Origin: Capitella teleta
Taxonomy: Eukaryota; Annelida; Polychaeta; Capitellidae
Assembly: GCA_000328365.1 (NCBI GenBank)
Contig: KB295623.1
Location: 657,541-721,540, forward strand
Direction of reading: 5' to 3'
DNA: 64,000 nt
A model generated the notes under the pieces. It saw only the letters and a list, made by a program, of their open reading frames with translations. It did not search any database and was not told the origin of the DNA. Within the stretch, counting starts at the first letter, position 1; every line of letters starts with the position of its first letter. The translations under genes were made by a program, and so were the position numbers. Positions 38,093-50,300 of the stretch are shown in pieces.

Positions 38093-41000
38093 TCAGAATA
38101 AAGTTAACTCCGTTTCTAGTTGATTTAACTCTTGAAGCAAATGAAATTCTGATCCGTTTTCACTTATGGCATAATTTAAAATTGGAGCTTCTGGGACCTC
38201 TTGCACACCACCACCTAAAAGAAATACGATTTTTGACAAATAATTTATAATAAATATTTTTCATGCTGGACCGTGTAGGGCCGAGAAATGTATGTAGTAC
38301 AGTCATCCAGAAAATACGGGTACTTAATGAATATGGCAAAGAAAATAAGAAAACCCATAAATCACCTGCTGAAGAGTGATTTTCATAGGCCAGAGAAGTA
38401 TCTGCTTCTCTGCAGAGATTTAGGCTCAGCCCTGGATTTAGTGGAAGAATAGATCTGGCAAGAGACTTGGGTGTTTGTGCAAAGCCTGCAAATCATACAA
38501 ACATGAATTGTTCTAAATTGTGCTTGTCTACAAAGATTAGAATAAAACAGTACCATAATCAGATTCCAAGATAGACAGCATATGGCACTCAGCTTGGAAA
38601 TCATCCAGTTCCTTCAATAGTTTTTCAGCGGAAACCCCGTCACTCATAATATCTATAGTAAACGAAAAACAGAGTGAATCTCAGCTATATCTTCTTAAGA
38701 AATTGCATTCCACCTTCAACATCAGGAACCAGAGCACAGCCACTTAATTGGGAATCGTGTGAAGCGCAATTGGTGTTTAGAGAATGCGGCGGGGGGTAAG
38801 GAGGGCCTTTGCATAAGACACTTTTCATTGGTTTTGTTTCTGGTTCCGAGTTCACACATATAAACTGTTCATATGGTAGTAGATACCTAGGAAGATTGAA
38901 TTACAAGTAAAACTTGTATAGCGATACAAGGAATTGTGACAGACCTCTGGTAAAATGTATGAACTTGCTTACATGAACTACATTGAGGCACACCAGTGAC
39001 CTCTCTGTAAATTACTCGCCATGCCCTGTTTTGGCAAACCTATTGAAAATAATATATACAGCTAAGTTAAGTCCAAGCGCATAACAGACCTTGTAGTAGC
39101 CACCTCTGTCATACACAGCTAAAAACAAATCATACAGATTTACAAGGATATTTTGCCACACAGGCACTCTCAATTGGAGCCCTCGTTTTGCATGGAATTG
39201 CTCCAAATCTTCCATGAAACTCTGTCGATTGGAAGTATATCTCTGGTGGTCAAAGAAATGAAACGCTTCAGTATTATATAGGGTACCTCAAGAGTTGGTC
39301 AATTTTAGGGTTTAGATTGTAATAATCCTGAATACCTGAAGATCCAACTGGTATTTCTGCTCTTTAGAATGATTCAGAAGAAAAGCGGAACCGTTAATTT
39401 GCTTGTTGAATTCCTGTTCATTTCGGAGCCATCGAGGATCTTTCACTGCAGGATTTCGAAATTCAGATTTCTCTTCAGTTTCATTTGCAACACATTTGTT
39501 TTGTTCAGGTAAAATCCTATGAGCTAGTGCTTTTTTCCGACTGATGCAGGGTTTATCTTCCGCAGGCCTTGATCCTTTCTTTGTTTTCCTCTTTGCACAC
39601 AGGGGTGGAGGTTCTGCTGTTGGGGCTGCCAGTTTTTGCATATTAAATTTGGCCAGACGCCTAACCACAAACACACAACATGCATAGGACTTGACGACTT
39701 ACATTGAGAGTCTTCGTATTTGAAGTGTATTCTTTCAAGGCGTTCAGCAAATGAACTTTTTTGCCACTCTTTTGCCTCTTCTAAAGCATAAGCGACACCC
39801 TTACTTCTGAAAAAAAAAAAAAAAAAAAAGGACGAAAAAATAACATATACCATGGCAGGATAATTAAAACTGTTATTACTTTATGAAGATAGCAAAAAAA
39901 GAAAAAAAAAAAGAAAAAAAAGATAAGCCCTCATGCAAAGAGCCGTGATCAGAAGCGGTGCAGCTTTAAAAGTCCTAGCAAAGCAAAGACTTAGACAATA
40001 ACCATAACCAGATACATGTACCACATTTTGACACTAATCACACTGTGAATCATTTCATTCCGGGGTGTACATTGAGGTTTTCAGTCCCATGATCTGCACT
40101 AATCATTGATTTAGCATTAGTTGGAAGAAGTTCTCATTCTAGGTATCTGGCTTCAAGCAAGTTTTATAAAACAAGGATTAATTCCAAAATATTACATAAT
40201 CTGTATTACACTGTCTTTTGATATTGAAATAAACCTAACCACTATCTCACGAGCATGTTGTTATTCAAATGTTTTAGTACGAGTTCATTGTATATAGTCG
40301 AGTATTGAGAGCACTGACCTCTGACGAGCCTTCTGTTGCGATTGACGACACATGCCTTTACCTTTCCTCTATGAAGAAACCCGTTAGATACACAGAATTT
40401 GTATGTACAATACCGGTACTTGCCTTTTGGAATTTATTTTTCTGACCTGTTTCGTCTGATAGTTTATAAGTCTCAGGATTGAATGATGTGACACTATGCG
40501 CTGGTATCCATGAATGTGAATGAGATTCACCAAAGAATTCAACATGATACGAAAATGCTTCTCCGGATGTGTCTTCAAAAGCCGACCTACCATCTTCAAT
40601 GGGATCTTTTGTAATTATGGCTGGCCATCTAAAGGTCAAAACCAATCAACAAATATGTATATAGAGGTGTATTGTGACCGTTGATTTCATATCAATACTT
40701 GCCTATATGGTCCGTGCAATAAGAATGCGAGAAGATGATTCAATCAGATATAATTATTAAACTTATAGACTCATAAGTCATAAATAGCTGAATTAACCTA
40801 CCTGCAGAATCCAGATAGCTTTGCCAAAACAATTGATCCGGGTTTAATAGTTGTAGCTACATATCTCATTCTGTATCTTCTCAACATGGACACTTCAGCA
40901 TCATTTTCAGTCTCCTCTGGAGATTCACAAGTGTTGTGCTTAGAATCCAGGTTCATTGAACACACCCATGGAGTTTCAGTTGATATTTTGGAAGCAATGT

Positions 41001-41321
41001 CTTTCGAGATCCGACGCCACTTCTGGCAGTGTTCATTGTCACATTGGACCCAGGCAGAGTTAACAACCTGAGATGATCAATTTTATAGAGAATAATACAA
41101 TACAATGAAAATGCAAGATATTGAAATATTTATATCAATGTAGGGTTTATAAGTTGTAATTTCAGATAATATGCATGCATCATTTGAAGATAACTAACTA
41201 AATTGAAGTTTGATCAGGCAAGGAGGCTTTACTTATGAACCATGTTTAAATACATTTAAGGGTAAAAGCCAATAAAAGCAATTCATTATAACTGAACTTA
41301 CCAATTTAAGCGAATTGGACA

Positions 41322-41370
<49 letters not shown>

Positions 41371-41822
41371 GCTGCTGACATAAGGATATATTTTGACCTG
41401 GAAATTAAAGTAGTGCTTGAATTATGTTGTCTTATCGATGCTATGGGTAACAACCCTTCATTTGGTATTTTGAAAGCAATGTCTTAAGTATGTTTACTAT
41501 GCCAAGATCTGATAAGTCTTAAGATCATACTATCATACTATGGAATAGTATGGATGTCGAGCCGTCCGCACAGGAGTAATTTAGTAAACTACAGATACTG
41601 ATCAGATATTACGATTGATGATTATTTATCGTTGTTTATCGGCCTCATTAGCCATTGTATTTGTTGATAAATAGCTGTGTAACTTTTATTTTAAAATATT
41701 CTCAATTTTATACTTGCCGGCGCCAACAGAGATATATTGCAGTCCGATATTTCAGATGAATTGTCTTTCGGGTTCTGTGACTTGTTTGCATACTGGTCAC
41801 AATCTTTCATTGTGTTATCCAT
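38093..41822 (-). CDS. CW-PWWP-ARID chromatin reader protein
   Basis: Twelve minus-strand exons (41718-41822, 40802-41067, 40420-40628, 40319-40361, 39703-39806, 39336-39625, 39090-39221, 38945-39039, 38714-38886, 38554-38652, 38366-38485, 38093-38214) give 585 residues in consistent phase. Residues 36-87 form a CW zinc finger: cysteines 44, 49, 71, 82, cage tryptophans 41 and 52, and the SPEE ending; CW domains read H3K4 methylation. Residues ~108-190 form a PWWP domain (GSIVLAKLSGFCRWPAII, YHVEFFGESHSHSWI), which reads H3K36 methylation on DNA. Residues 340-425 form an ARID DNA-binding domain (FMEDLEQFHAKRGLQLRVP, YDLFLAVYDRGGYYKV, YQRYLLPYE). CW plus PWWP matches ZCWPW1/2, which read PRDM9 marks in meiosis, but those human proteins have no ARID. 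The first intron uses a GC donor (GCAAGT) if no exon is missing. The start is uncertain: an in-frame ATG at 41954 is also possible. Confidence 0.85.
41323..41369. repeat. (ATT)n microsatellite
   Basis: About 15 ATT units inside the first intron of the CW-PWWP-ARID gene. Confidence 0.95.
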
Positions 41823-42597
41823 GTCATGATGAGATGTCTTCCAAGTGAATGAATTTCCTCGTTGATACGTCAAAAGATAAGTGAAAATAATAGACAAGTT
41901 GTACTCAGATATCGTGCCTCGTGAAAAATAAGAACCGCGCGGAAATTTCAGCATGGTAAGCTAAATTTGGTAGTGATAATGCTCTCGTCTAGCACGTTTC
42001 GATATTTTTCGGTTTCAAATCGTGGTCTCATCAGCTTGGGTAAAATACCATGATTTATTCGTTTGTATAGATACACAGTATTCATTTCGGGTAATTCAAA
42101 GTCAAAAGATAGCAGCAAACAAGTCATTGAGGCTGAATTTAACTCTGCGCTGACTGCCTCAGAAGCTGTCGCTTCTGAGCGAGGAAGCAATATCTATGCA
42201 GTTCTCAAAGTTCGTTTCGAACGGTCAACGGCGGCGGAATCAAAACAAGTTGGTAAACGTGTTTCACATTTTTCACCAGGTAGGACCACTTGATCCAGAA
42301 TGAATTTTCCATAAATCCTTAGCATATTTATATTTATATCGTCGTCGAATATCTCTCCAGATCAGACCCCAATTATTGAGTAGCTTATACTTCTGTCTGA
42401 TGTTGAGCGATAATTACGCAATTCACGCTATCATTTCCCTTGCTCCCCAAGAGTAGCGGAGCAGTTCATATTATATTATTTATAGACTACGCTACGGCGT
42501 GGGGAGCTACATTACCCCATGCGAAATTTGATTATGAACATTCTTCTGCATAAGCGATTACAATAGTAGTTGGCAGCACTGCAGTGTATGTGTAGAT

Positions 42598-42870
42598 CAG
42601 TGGTTTTCAAACTTTTTCAAACCCCCAGGACCCACTATCTAATTATGTAACACAATGGCGAATCTAAGACTGGAGGCACCAGGGAGGTGTGAGGGTGTTC
42701 CTCCTGGGGAAGAAAATTTCTCAGTTAATATCCATTCAAAGGCATTTCAAGCAACTTTTGAATTACAGATTCATAGAAACTGAAAGACGCTATATCAGTA
42801 TATGAATATGATTATATGAACAGAGAATTAAAATGAATATGCACAAAAGCATGAGGCGTAATGGGGTTTT
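42598..42870 (-). mobile_element. hAT-like relic family, copy 2
   Basis: Begins CAGTGGTTTTCAAACTTTTT at 42598, a typical hAT-like terminus, and continues through GGAGGCACCAGGGAGG, GGGGAAGAAAATTTC and GCACAAAAGCATGAGGCGTA. It is the reverse complement of 37574-37788 with small indels and includes the GTAAAAACCCC stretch that also ends the SINE body. The far terminus is not identifiable. Confidence 0.6.
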
Positions 42871-43625
42871 TACTAGAGCTGGGCGAATAGTGCTTCAACA
42901 CGGATATCCGTGTTACTAATCTTACGGACACAGATATTTATGCCCTAACACGGGAGCATGCACCTGCAGCGTAATGCCTGGCACACGTTGTGAGCGCTAT
43001 AGCCACACTTTGCCTGCAGCAGTAAAAGACAAGTGACCTTGACCTACTGCTGTCATCTTTCTTGCTTCTTGTACAATTCTTTTATCAAAATCTTAAGAAT
43101 AGGTTTCAAGAGGCATCATACATGCAGACAGCCCCTTTGCCTATCGATTTCACGGAGGTGAATTTCTTATCAGCGTAGGCTATTTTAAGTATTTTTCCCC
43201 AACTTCATGAATGCAGATTATAAGCCCAAGATGCAAGGACAGCAACGTGCACTTTGTGCTACATTGTACACTCCCAACAAACATGATCTTTGGAAATGTA
43301 CAAACTTAGTAACTTCATGAGGCGCAAGTCAGTTCATGGCAATTGTATAGAAATTAGAAAGTTTGAAATAATTCAAGTTGCTAGATTGCCAAGTACATGT
43401 ACTAGTCTATATTAACTGTTCATATCAGATCAATATTCTCAAACATGGTTCAAGGTCGAGGAACTGATTGAATTAAGTGTTGTTGGCATTGGATTGCAGC
43501 CAGCTGGTCAAACTGACTGAGCTATTCGGTGTTCCTAAATTGCACAAGACATTCTATTTTCACAATACATGTCATAACTTATTTACACATTTGCAAACGA
43601 AGATTAATGAGATGGATGAAACTTC

Positions 43626-44103
43626 TTAAAATGTGAGTCCACCACTTTTTCTATTCTGGGTTGTGTAATATTCGAAGCCAATCGCATGTCTTTTTGATCC
43701 TCCATACGTTTTCTGAATTTGGTTTTGACCAATGTGGAAAACCAGGTCGCAGGTCTCTCGCTTGTTGGTTGAGGTGAAAGACAGCAGGTACCTTAGAGCA
43801 ATCTTGCTTCTATTTCGGATAAAGTTCAGATAATGAGCATCAGAAAGATGGTAGCCAAATGTGAACTTTGCTTTGGCTGCAGAGTCATTTTGCAACTCAG
43901 AGAAGTAATCTTGAATGGCATTCTTCAAGTCATCCACTTGGTTTAGTGATGAGAAAAGGACTCCTCTCCCTGCTCCATGCCAGGGAACTATCTAGAGAGC
44001 TCTTCTTCCAGCTTAATCCGATGCTTGCAACTGTCACTTCTCATGACCTCTGACACTTCCCTGCTGCTATCATTGAGGACTTCAGCGAGATTACGAACAC
44101 GGT
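43626..44103 (-). pseudogene. broken, intronless coding fragment of unknown identity
   Basis: A 103-codon open frame (43626-43937) with protein-like composition (for example KAKFTFGYHLSDAHYLNFIR, RETCDLVFHIG) is preceded by more protein-like sequence in another frame (VRNLAEVLNDSSREVSEVMR). The whole cannot be read in one frame and no splice sites join it. I do not recognise the family; it could be a decayed gene or part of a decayed transposable element. Confidence 0.4.
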
Positions 44104-47100
44104 CACATTGATATTTGCTTCAGTTGTACTATCACCAAACACAATCTGAGATGTGGAGGTGAAAGAAGTCATCTGCACGCTGTTTTTCATCCTGATTTAC
44201 AATCACCATGACGAGATGCGATTTATAGTAAGAAATCACCACGATGCACATGCTTGAGATCATTACGTAACTTCCCTCCTCAGTACATTTATTAATTATC
44301 ACTGAAAGGCATACCCCAAGGCACAAACAACGTTCTTTCACGAAGAGTCATAGACAGTAGACCGAATTATGAAGAATATTGTTCATCTTCGATCATATAA
44401 TTATATGCAGGTTTGAATCACTATTATCTGGGGAGTGTTTGTTGTGTTAATTGAGTATTAGTTAAGCTCATTAAAAAATCGTCGGTCACTCCTATTAAGA
44501 AGAGTCAGCCCGCATCATCGCTTCAACGAGCGACGAGGCGATTTTGCTGAAAGCTAAACAAAATGCTTTTTAATCACACAGCAAACGCTCCCTGCATTCT
44601 ACGTGGAAGACAGTTGTGGCAATCGCTTACAAAGCGAAAACGTTTCTGATCATGGTTGACAAAAGTCGAAAAAATCTACCATTACCGGTACATTCGATAT
44701 TGATATGAAATTTTCACAACATTTTCATGATGGTTACGTCTCTATATCCTGTAAATTTTTGAGTTGTCGCTCTCTGTCGAGTAAAAAGATACGACTGTGT
44801 TAACCGCAATTTTCGGTCATTTTTCAGTCATGTATATTAAAGGGAAACACATCTTAAGCGGGGACTGGTACTTGAGCCCGGCCGTGGGCAATTAGGGAGG
44901 TTCGCTCCCAGGGCGAAAGACCGGCGTTCACGCGACATGTCCACTCTCGTTATTCTTCCTCTATGTTACTAACTATAAAGTCTCTTAACTCCTGAAATCA
45001 TTTCTGAAAACTACTATATACGATATTGGTAAAGTGATAACCGTTTATATGGTAATAATTATTTGACTAAAATCACGCCTTCGCAAACAAAGCGAGCGAT
45101 GCGTAGATACCAGTAATCACTCGGTTTCACGTGTATTCGCTTCACTGAAGCGTTCAAAACAAACGGCTCGGACGCTTTAATTGGCGTTGAACAATATTGA
45201 TGTTAACTGTTATGCGACCCCTCCAATCAACATGTACATTCAATCATCTAGTTGATCAAAAGTTGAAAGGGCGCAGTCGCTGACGGAATGGGGGAGTGAC
45301 AATCGCCTGATCGGAAGGAGGCGCTGGGCGTGTTGGCTTGAACAAGCGCCGCTCACGGTTGAGTGGTTTTGGAGTCAGAAGTCCAGAAGGGGGAGGGGGT
45401 AGAAATCACTAAGACCTGCATCGCTTCCCGTGTATTACGTAATGTGCGGGTTAACTGATTGTTTCACGAGGATCAGAGGCTTTTAAGGGCTGTTTATTTT
45501 ATTTAATTTTATTTCCGGTTTCCAACTTTGACCCAGAACCATCAGAAGGCGAAGTTCTGAAAAACCCATCGGAGTTTCGGAGATCGGAGTTCCGAGCATC
45601 TCTGAACAGCATACAATAACATTCCCGCTCATAATTGTAAGTGGAGGTTTCAAATTGATATTTCACTTCCATCATCAATTCATCGTGCATGTATTGATCA
45701 AAGAGCCAGAATAACCCGCACCAGTCTGTAGGTATTTAAATTTTAAATGTACACAGGCATGTCAATCCTGTTCTTTCAACTGGAAATAACGCAGAAGCCA
45801 GCACATATCTTAATGATCAAGGATAAAGAATTCATCTGCCTGATCACCGTGATTAGTTCGTTTATCAAACTCTTATTTAGCATTGTGATGGGTTTTTTTT
45901 TTTTTTTTTTTTCTGCTCATAAAATGTCATGGTGTCACACACAGCATTCCATTCCTTAGTCGCTCACACACAACCGTTATTCGAATGTATACATGTTTGG
46001 AAGAAGAAGAAAAATAACATGAAAAAAACAAGAGGGAAAAATTCACTACTGAAAAACACAAAGAAGTCATACTCATACACACCTTAAAGACACATATACA
46101 ATGTGATGGGTTCTTACACCTGATGGTGGCATACATGGGATTATGGATATTCCAGATAAACAGGTTTTCCATAAATTCACTCGATTTAAAATTTGAAATC
46201 TTTAGCTAACATTTTATGATTCTACCCACGTTCATTTTTGCAATACTACTTAATCATTATCAGTATTCAGTGTTCTTACTCGCTTGCGCACATTTTGTTA
46301 TAGATTCCGGAAGGATAAAAGAAATGGTGGTTTATACCGTTTAGCTGATTCACATTCATTGACGAATATTCAATATTCCATTTTCATGAAGTGATTAACC
46401 AATCGAATACTTTGATTTACATATTAGATTCCACAGAGCAGCTCAACAAACATTTTTGTCAATACATGTAATTTCAGTTGTACAAAAGTAACATCTTCTG
46501 TTGATTTTTCTTGGGATTTTCACTTCAATCAAAGGTCACATTGACCTTATTTGGGTCATTTTTACGGCGCTTAGCCACTGTCTGTCAAGACGTTTGCCAT
46601 CATCATTATAACCAATCAGTACAGGGGCACCTTGTTAATCTGCATGGCCCCCTTACTCTTCAGTTCAAGATAGTTATGCATGGAAGCAGGCAGATATACG
46701 ATGATATATCAGATAACGTTAGCAGTAATCAAGAGAGTGTGATGCGCTGAGTTATAATTAAACACCGATGCTGCTTCTCTCCGTAGTTTACCAGTGGTGG
46801 CACATCCCTTTGGTTTGATGCAGCATACTATGATGCAATGTAGTCAACATGCTGAATAATGCTGCATTATCCTATCGAGTAATGGCCAGGCGCTGCACGC
46901 GGAAATTGCAATAACAAACCATACGCCATCTTCAGCCATTTGTTTATGCGGGACTTATCTCTGTATATTTAAGTCTATGACCAGCTGCCTCTCCATCCAC
47001 TGGAGTATGAGGGCTTCATCTCAATTTGAACCTTGTTTTTAATCAACAGTACTCACACACTGACAACAACCGTATCTCGGTGCCAAGCATAACGTACCTT

Positions 47101-47351
47101 CAAAGTTGTATCAACTCCTTCTCCCCTCCTCTATTATTGGCAGCTTGCCAAGCGCTTATCCCTACTCCAGTATACTTCCTCTGCTGCTTGTCAGACTGAC
47201 GCAGTTTTATCCCGGATAGCGACTGACTCAGCTTCAACTGCCTCAGGTCAAAAACCCGAAAAACTCGGTTGTTATACAACTGTGTGCTTTCTGAGTGAAC
47301 TCGAATGAGCATTACGTACTGTGTGTATTTCCACTCTCTAAGCCTGTGACA

Positions 47352-50300
47352 ATGACTTGTTTTGTGGATCAACCTCTTGGATTGCATAACTACCTGCAGT
47401 CGGATTTATTCCCTACTGATCAGGTAATTAATTAATTGAGATATTTAAATTTATTATTATTAATTTATTATTAACGTTTTAATAGACTTTTGCCATTGTT
47501 GGACTTGGAGGAATTTGTCTCGAGGTTCTTGGGGACAAAGTTCACTCTCATCGCTTGTAATATGATACTCGCTTTAGTCTCTTTCAAGTTTGAAGTTTTA
47601 AAAATGTCGGAAAGTGGGAAATATGTGCTCGTGAGAATGTGTATTTTCAGTTGTTTTCCTCTTTTAGGGTTAAATATCGTGCATTGACCAACTCGTAAAT
47701 TTCAACCAATTATTAACTTCTCCCACGCCTTCCACGCTGTCAACTGTGGTCATTTATCAACATCTGTCAGCAATTTATTCTCCCATTATCCTCTCAGCAT
47801 TTTCCCTGTTAAAAACGACCTGCAATATTTACGGGGGAAAAAAAATATGTAAAAAAAATCCCGAACTGGTTAAAGCTGAATGTTTCCTTTGCCATCTCAG
47901 AAGTGCTCATGCTTCTGGTCAGGTGAGTGTCGACCATTAACTATCCATTCCCTTGTAAGTAAATAACATTAGCGTACAGAGTTACGCTCTATTGATATGT
48001 GCTGTACTCTTGGACTTGAGATTAATGTGGATACAAAAATGCGAGTTCACCTTTCGTCGACTTCGCAGGTGTTCTATACCAGGTGACTGTATTGTATTAC
48101 ATGCACTACATACTGAGCTGTTTGGATCAGATCCTGATTGCGTAATTAACCTTAATGGATTTGGCATGTATGTTACGTCATCAGAGCACGTGCGTTTTAT
48201 ACGCTTGGTCTTGTCCTAATTGCTCTGTTAATTTGGTGCATTGTGGGTAATCCGCCATTGATTCGATTGACTCTTGATTTTTGGAAATTCTGGTTATTTG
48301 ATTCTGTGTTGTATAAATTGCACTGCATTGTATTTATAACTGACTGGAGGGCTGCACTTGTAACAAATTGCGAGTGCATAGTTTACAGATTATGAATTCT
48401 TCGGTGTGAGGTGTTGGCCCATAGTACAGAATATACGCATTCTTCATTTATTGACCAATGTCTTGAATATTTCTATATGTGTTCCCCATCATGCATTCCA
48501 TGTAATATTTTCGGTTCTTTGTTAACTTAATTATTAACATAGAGTTTATTTAGTAATCATTTTAAACCAATTCCCAGCAGCTGTCGTATGAAGACGATGT
48601 CATCATGAAGACCTTGCATTCAGAGCACGCAATCATGGACAAAGAGGAGAGCCGCCTGGCTGAGAAGCTCCTCGCCGACCTCCAGGGTCCCGCATCCTCC
48701 CAGGGCTCAGCCAGAGACTCATCCTGCGGGACACGTTCTGGAAGCTTCCGAATGTCATCCATGGAAAGCGAAGATGACGAGAAAAGCGAGCAGAAGGAAG
48801 AAGGACTGGAATCGCAACTCATTCAGGTGAGAATCGTATCATATACGAAATCGAAAAAAAAAAAAAGATTTCTTCTGGAGAAAAAAAAGGTCTGGCTGTG
48901 GTGTGTATGGGTTGCTATGGCTCCTGGGCGGAGGTTTTTTTTTGCTAGCTGGAGCAATGATCCATCAGTGTTATCTTGCGTGTATATATGCACACAGCGT
49001 GCATTTCTGTTGGCTGAAGTTCTTTTTCATCGTTTCGTCTGATTATTGTGCTGGGTGTTAACCTTCAGCTTTCATAGACGAGTCATCAATATAGATCATA
49101 GATACCGAGTTTGTTTGTCAGTTATCTGTGCTTATAGTGCTATAGCAATGATATATTATATAGGACTATTTATGGTTTGCGTCCAGTCACGTGATCATAA
49201 ACTTCCTCGTCCAATAGCTTCCGAGCCGGAAGTACATTGCACGTGCATCAGATTTACCAATGTGGGTCCTTTGAACTCTGTTTTGTCCTAATTGGCTTGC
49301 ACCTCTGTTTAGATACATCTCAAGCAGTGAAATTCACCGAATCTGTTAGCACCCGGAGACTATTAGCTCCTCGTCCAGTCTGCATAACAATGTTGTTGTA
49401 TACTGTGGTGGCATAGGATGAAGCAGACGCTGACTGGGATTTGTTGTAATAACGCCGGGCTGGTAACTCGAGTTCATATGAACGCGGGAAAAAATATTCG
49501 CCGAGATAGCGGTAATGATGATGGCTTCCGATTTGTTGGTCATTTCACGCTCTCTGTTTTCGCAAACTGAAACCGTGTTTTTCATTCCTTGGTTCTTGCT
49601 CAGATTTCCAGAAGTCAGATTAGCGGAAACAAATCATTTTCTGCTTCAACTGATCTGGATTCTATTTTTAGCTCTTACTCATCCTCGGGTTGGCTTCTTT
49701 TTTTTTTTTTTTTTTTTTTCTCTCTCTCTCAATCGTCGTGTTTTTTTTTTGNNNNNNNNNNNNNNNNNNNNNNNNNNNNNNNNNNNNNNNNNNNNNNNNN
49801 NATGATTGATTTCAACTCAGGGTAACTTGAAAGGTACGATATGCAGCTTGATTGTATTTCTTTTAATCAAGCCTCACCCTCGTCCCCCTCTCCCCCCCCC
49901 AAAAAAAAAAATATATATATAATAATAATAATAATAGTAAATAAGGAATAAGTTTAATTACATTAAAAATGATGGTGTTTGAAATAAGAAAGGACGAACT
50001 AGGAGAATCTCTTATTCCTTCGAGGAGACACTGTCGCAGGGGGTGTCCTCTCAGCTTCTATCAATATCAACTATATTATCGCCCATGTAGCATGAATTCG
50101 TCACCTCAGACATCTAAAGACGGAATTTAGCTAGTTCTAACCATTTCCACGCCTTAAGAAATATAAAATCGATAGCGCTCATTGTTATATTCAAATTTCT
50201 TGTGTTATTAAATCCATGAAACGTTCAACTCACCTGAAATCTGTAAATTTCTCTTTTCTCAGCTGATTCGATCGCTGAGTGCACGCCATTGTAAAAGTTA

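Larger units (their letters stand above)
41823..47351. other. intergenic region between the ARID gene and the RhoGEF gene
   Basis: Holds the promoter of the CW-PWWP-ARID gene (minus), a hAT-like relic (42598-42870), a CTAGAGCTGGGCGAAT sequence at 42872 that resembles ends of other short transposons, a broken coding fragment (43626-44103) and AT-rich DNA. Overlapping open frames at 41948-42293 on both strands have mildly protein-like composition but no partner exons. The last kilobase before 47352 presumably includes the RhoGEF promoter. Confidence 0.45.

Noticed and set aside
41948-42293. Overlapping open frames on both strands upstream of the ARID gene
   Set aside because: Mildly protein-like but without splice partners, start context or recognisable domain; not called as a gene.
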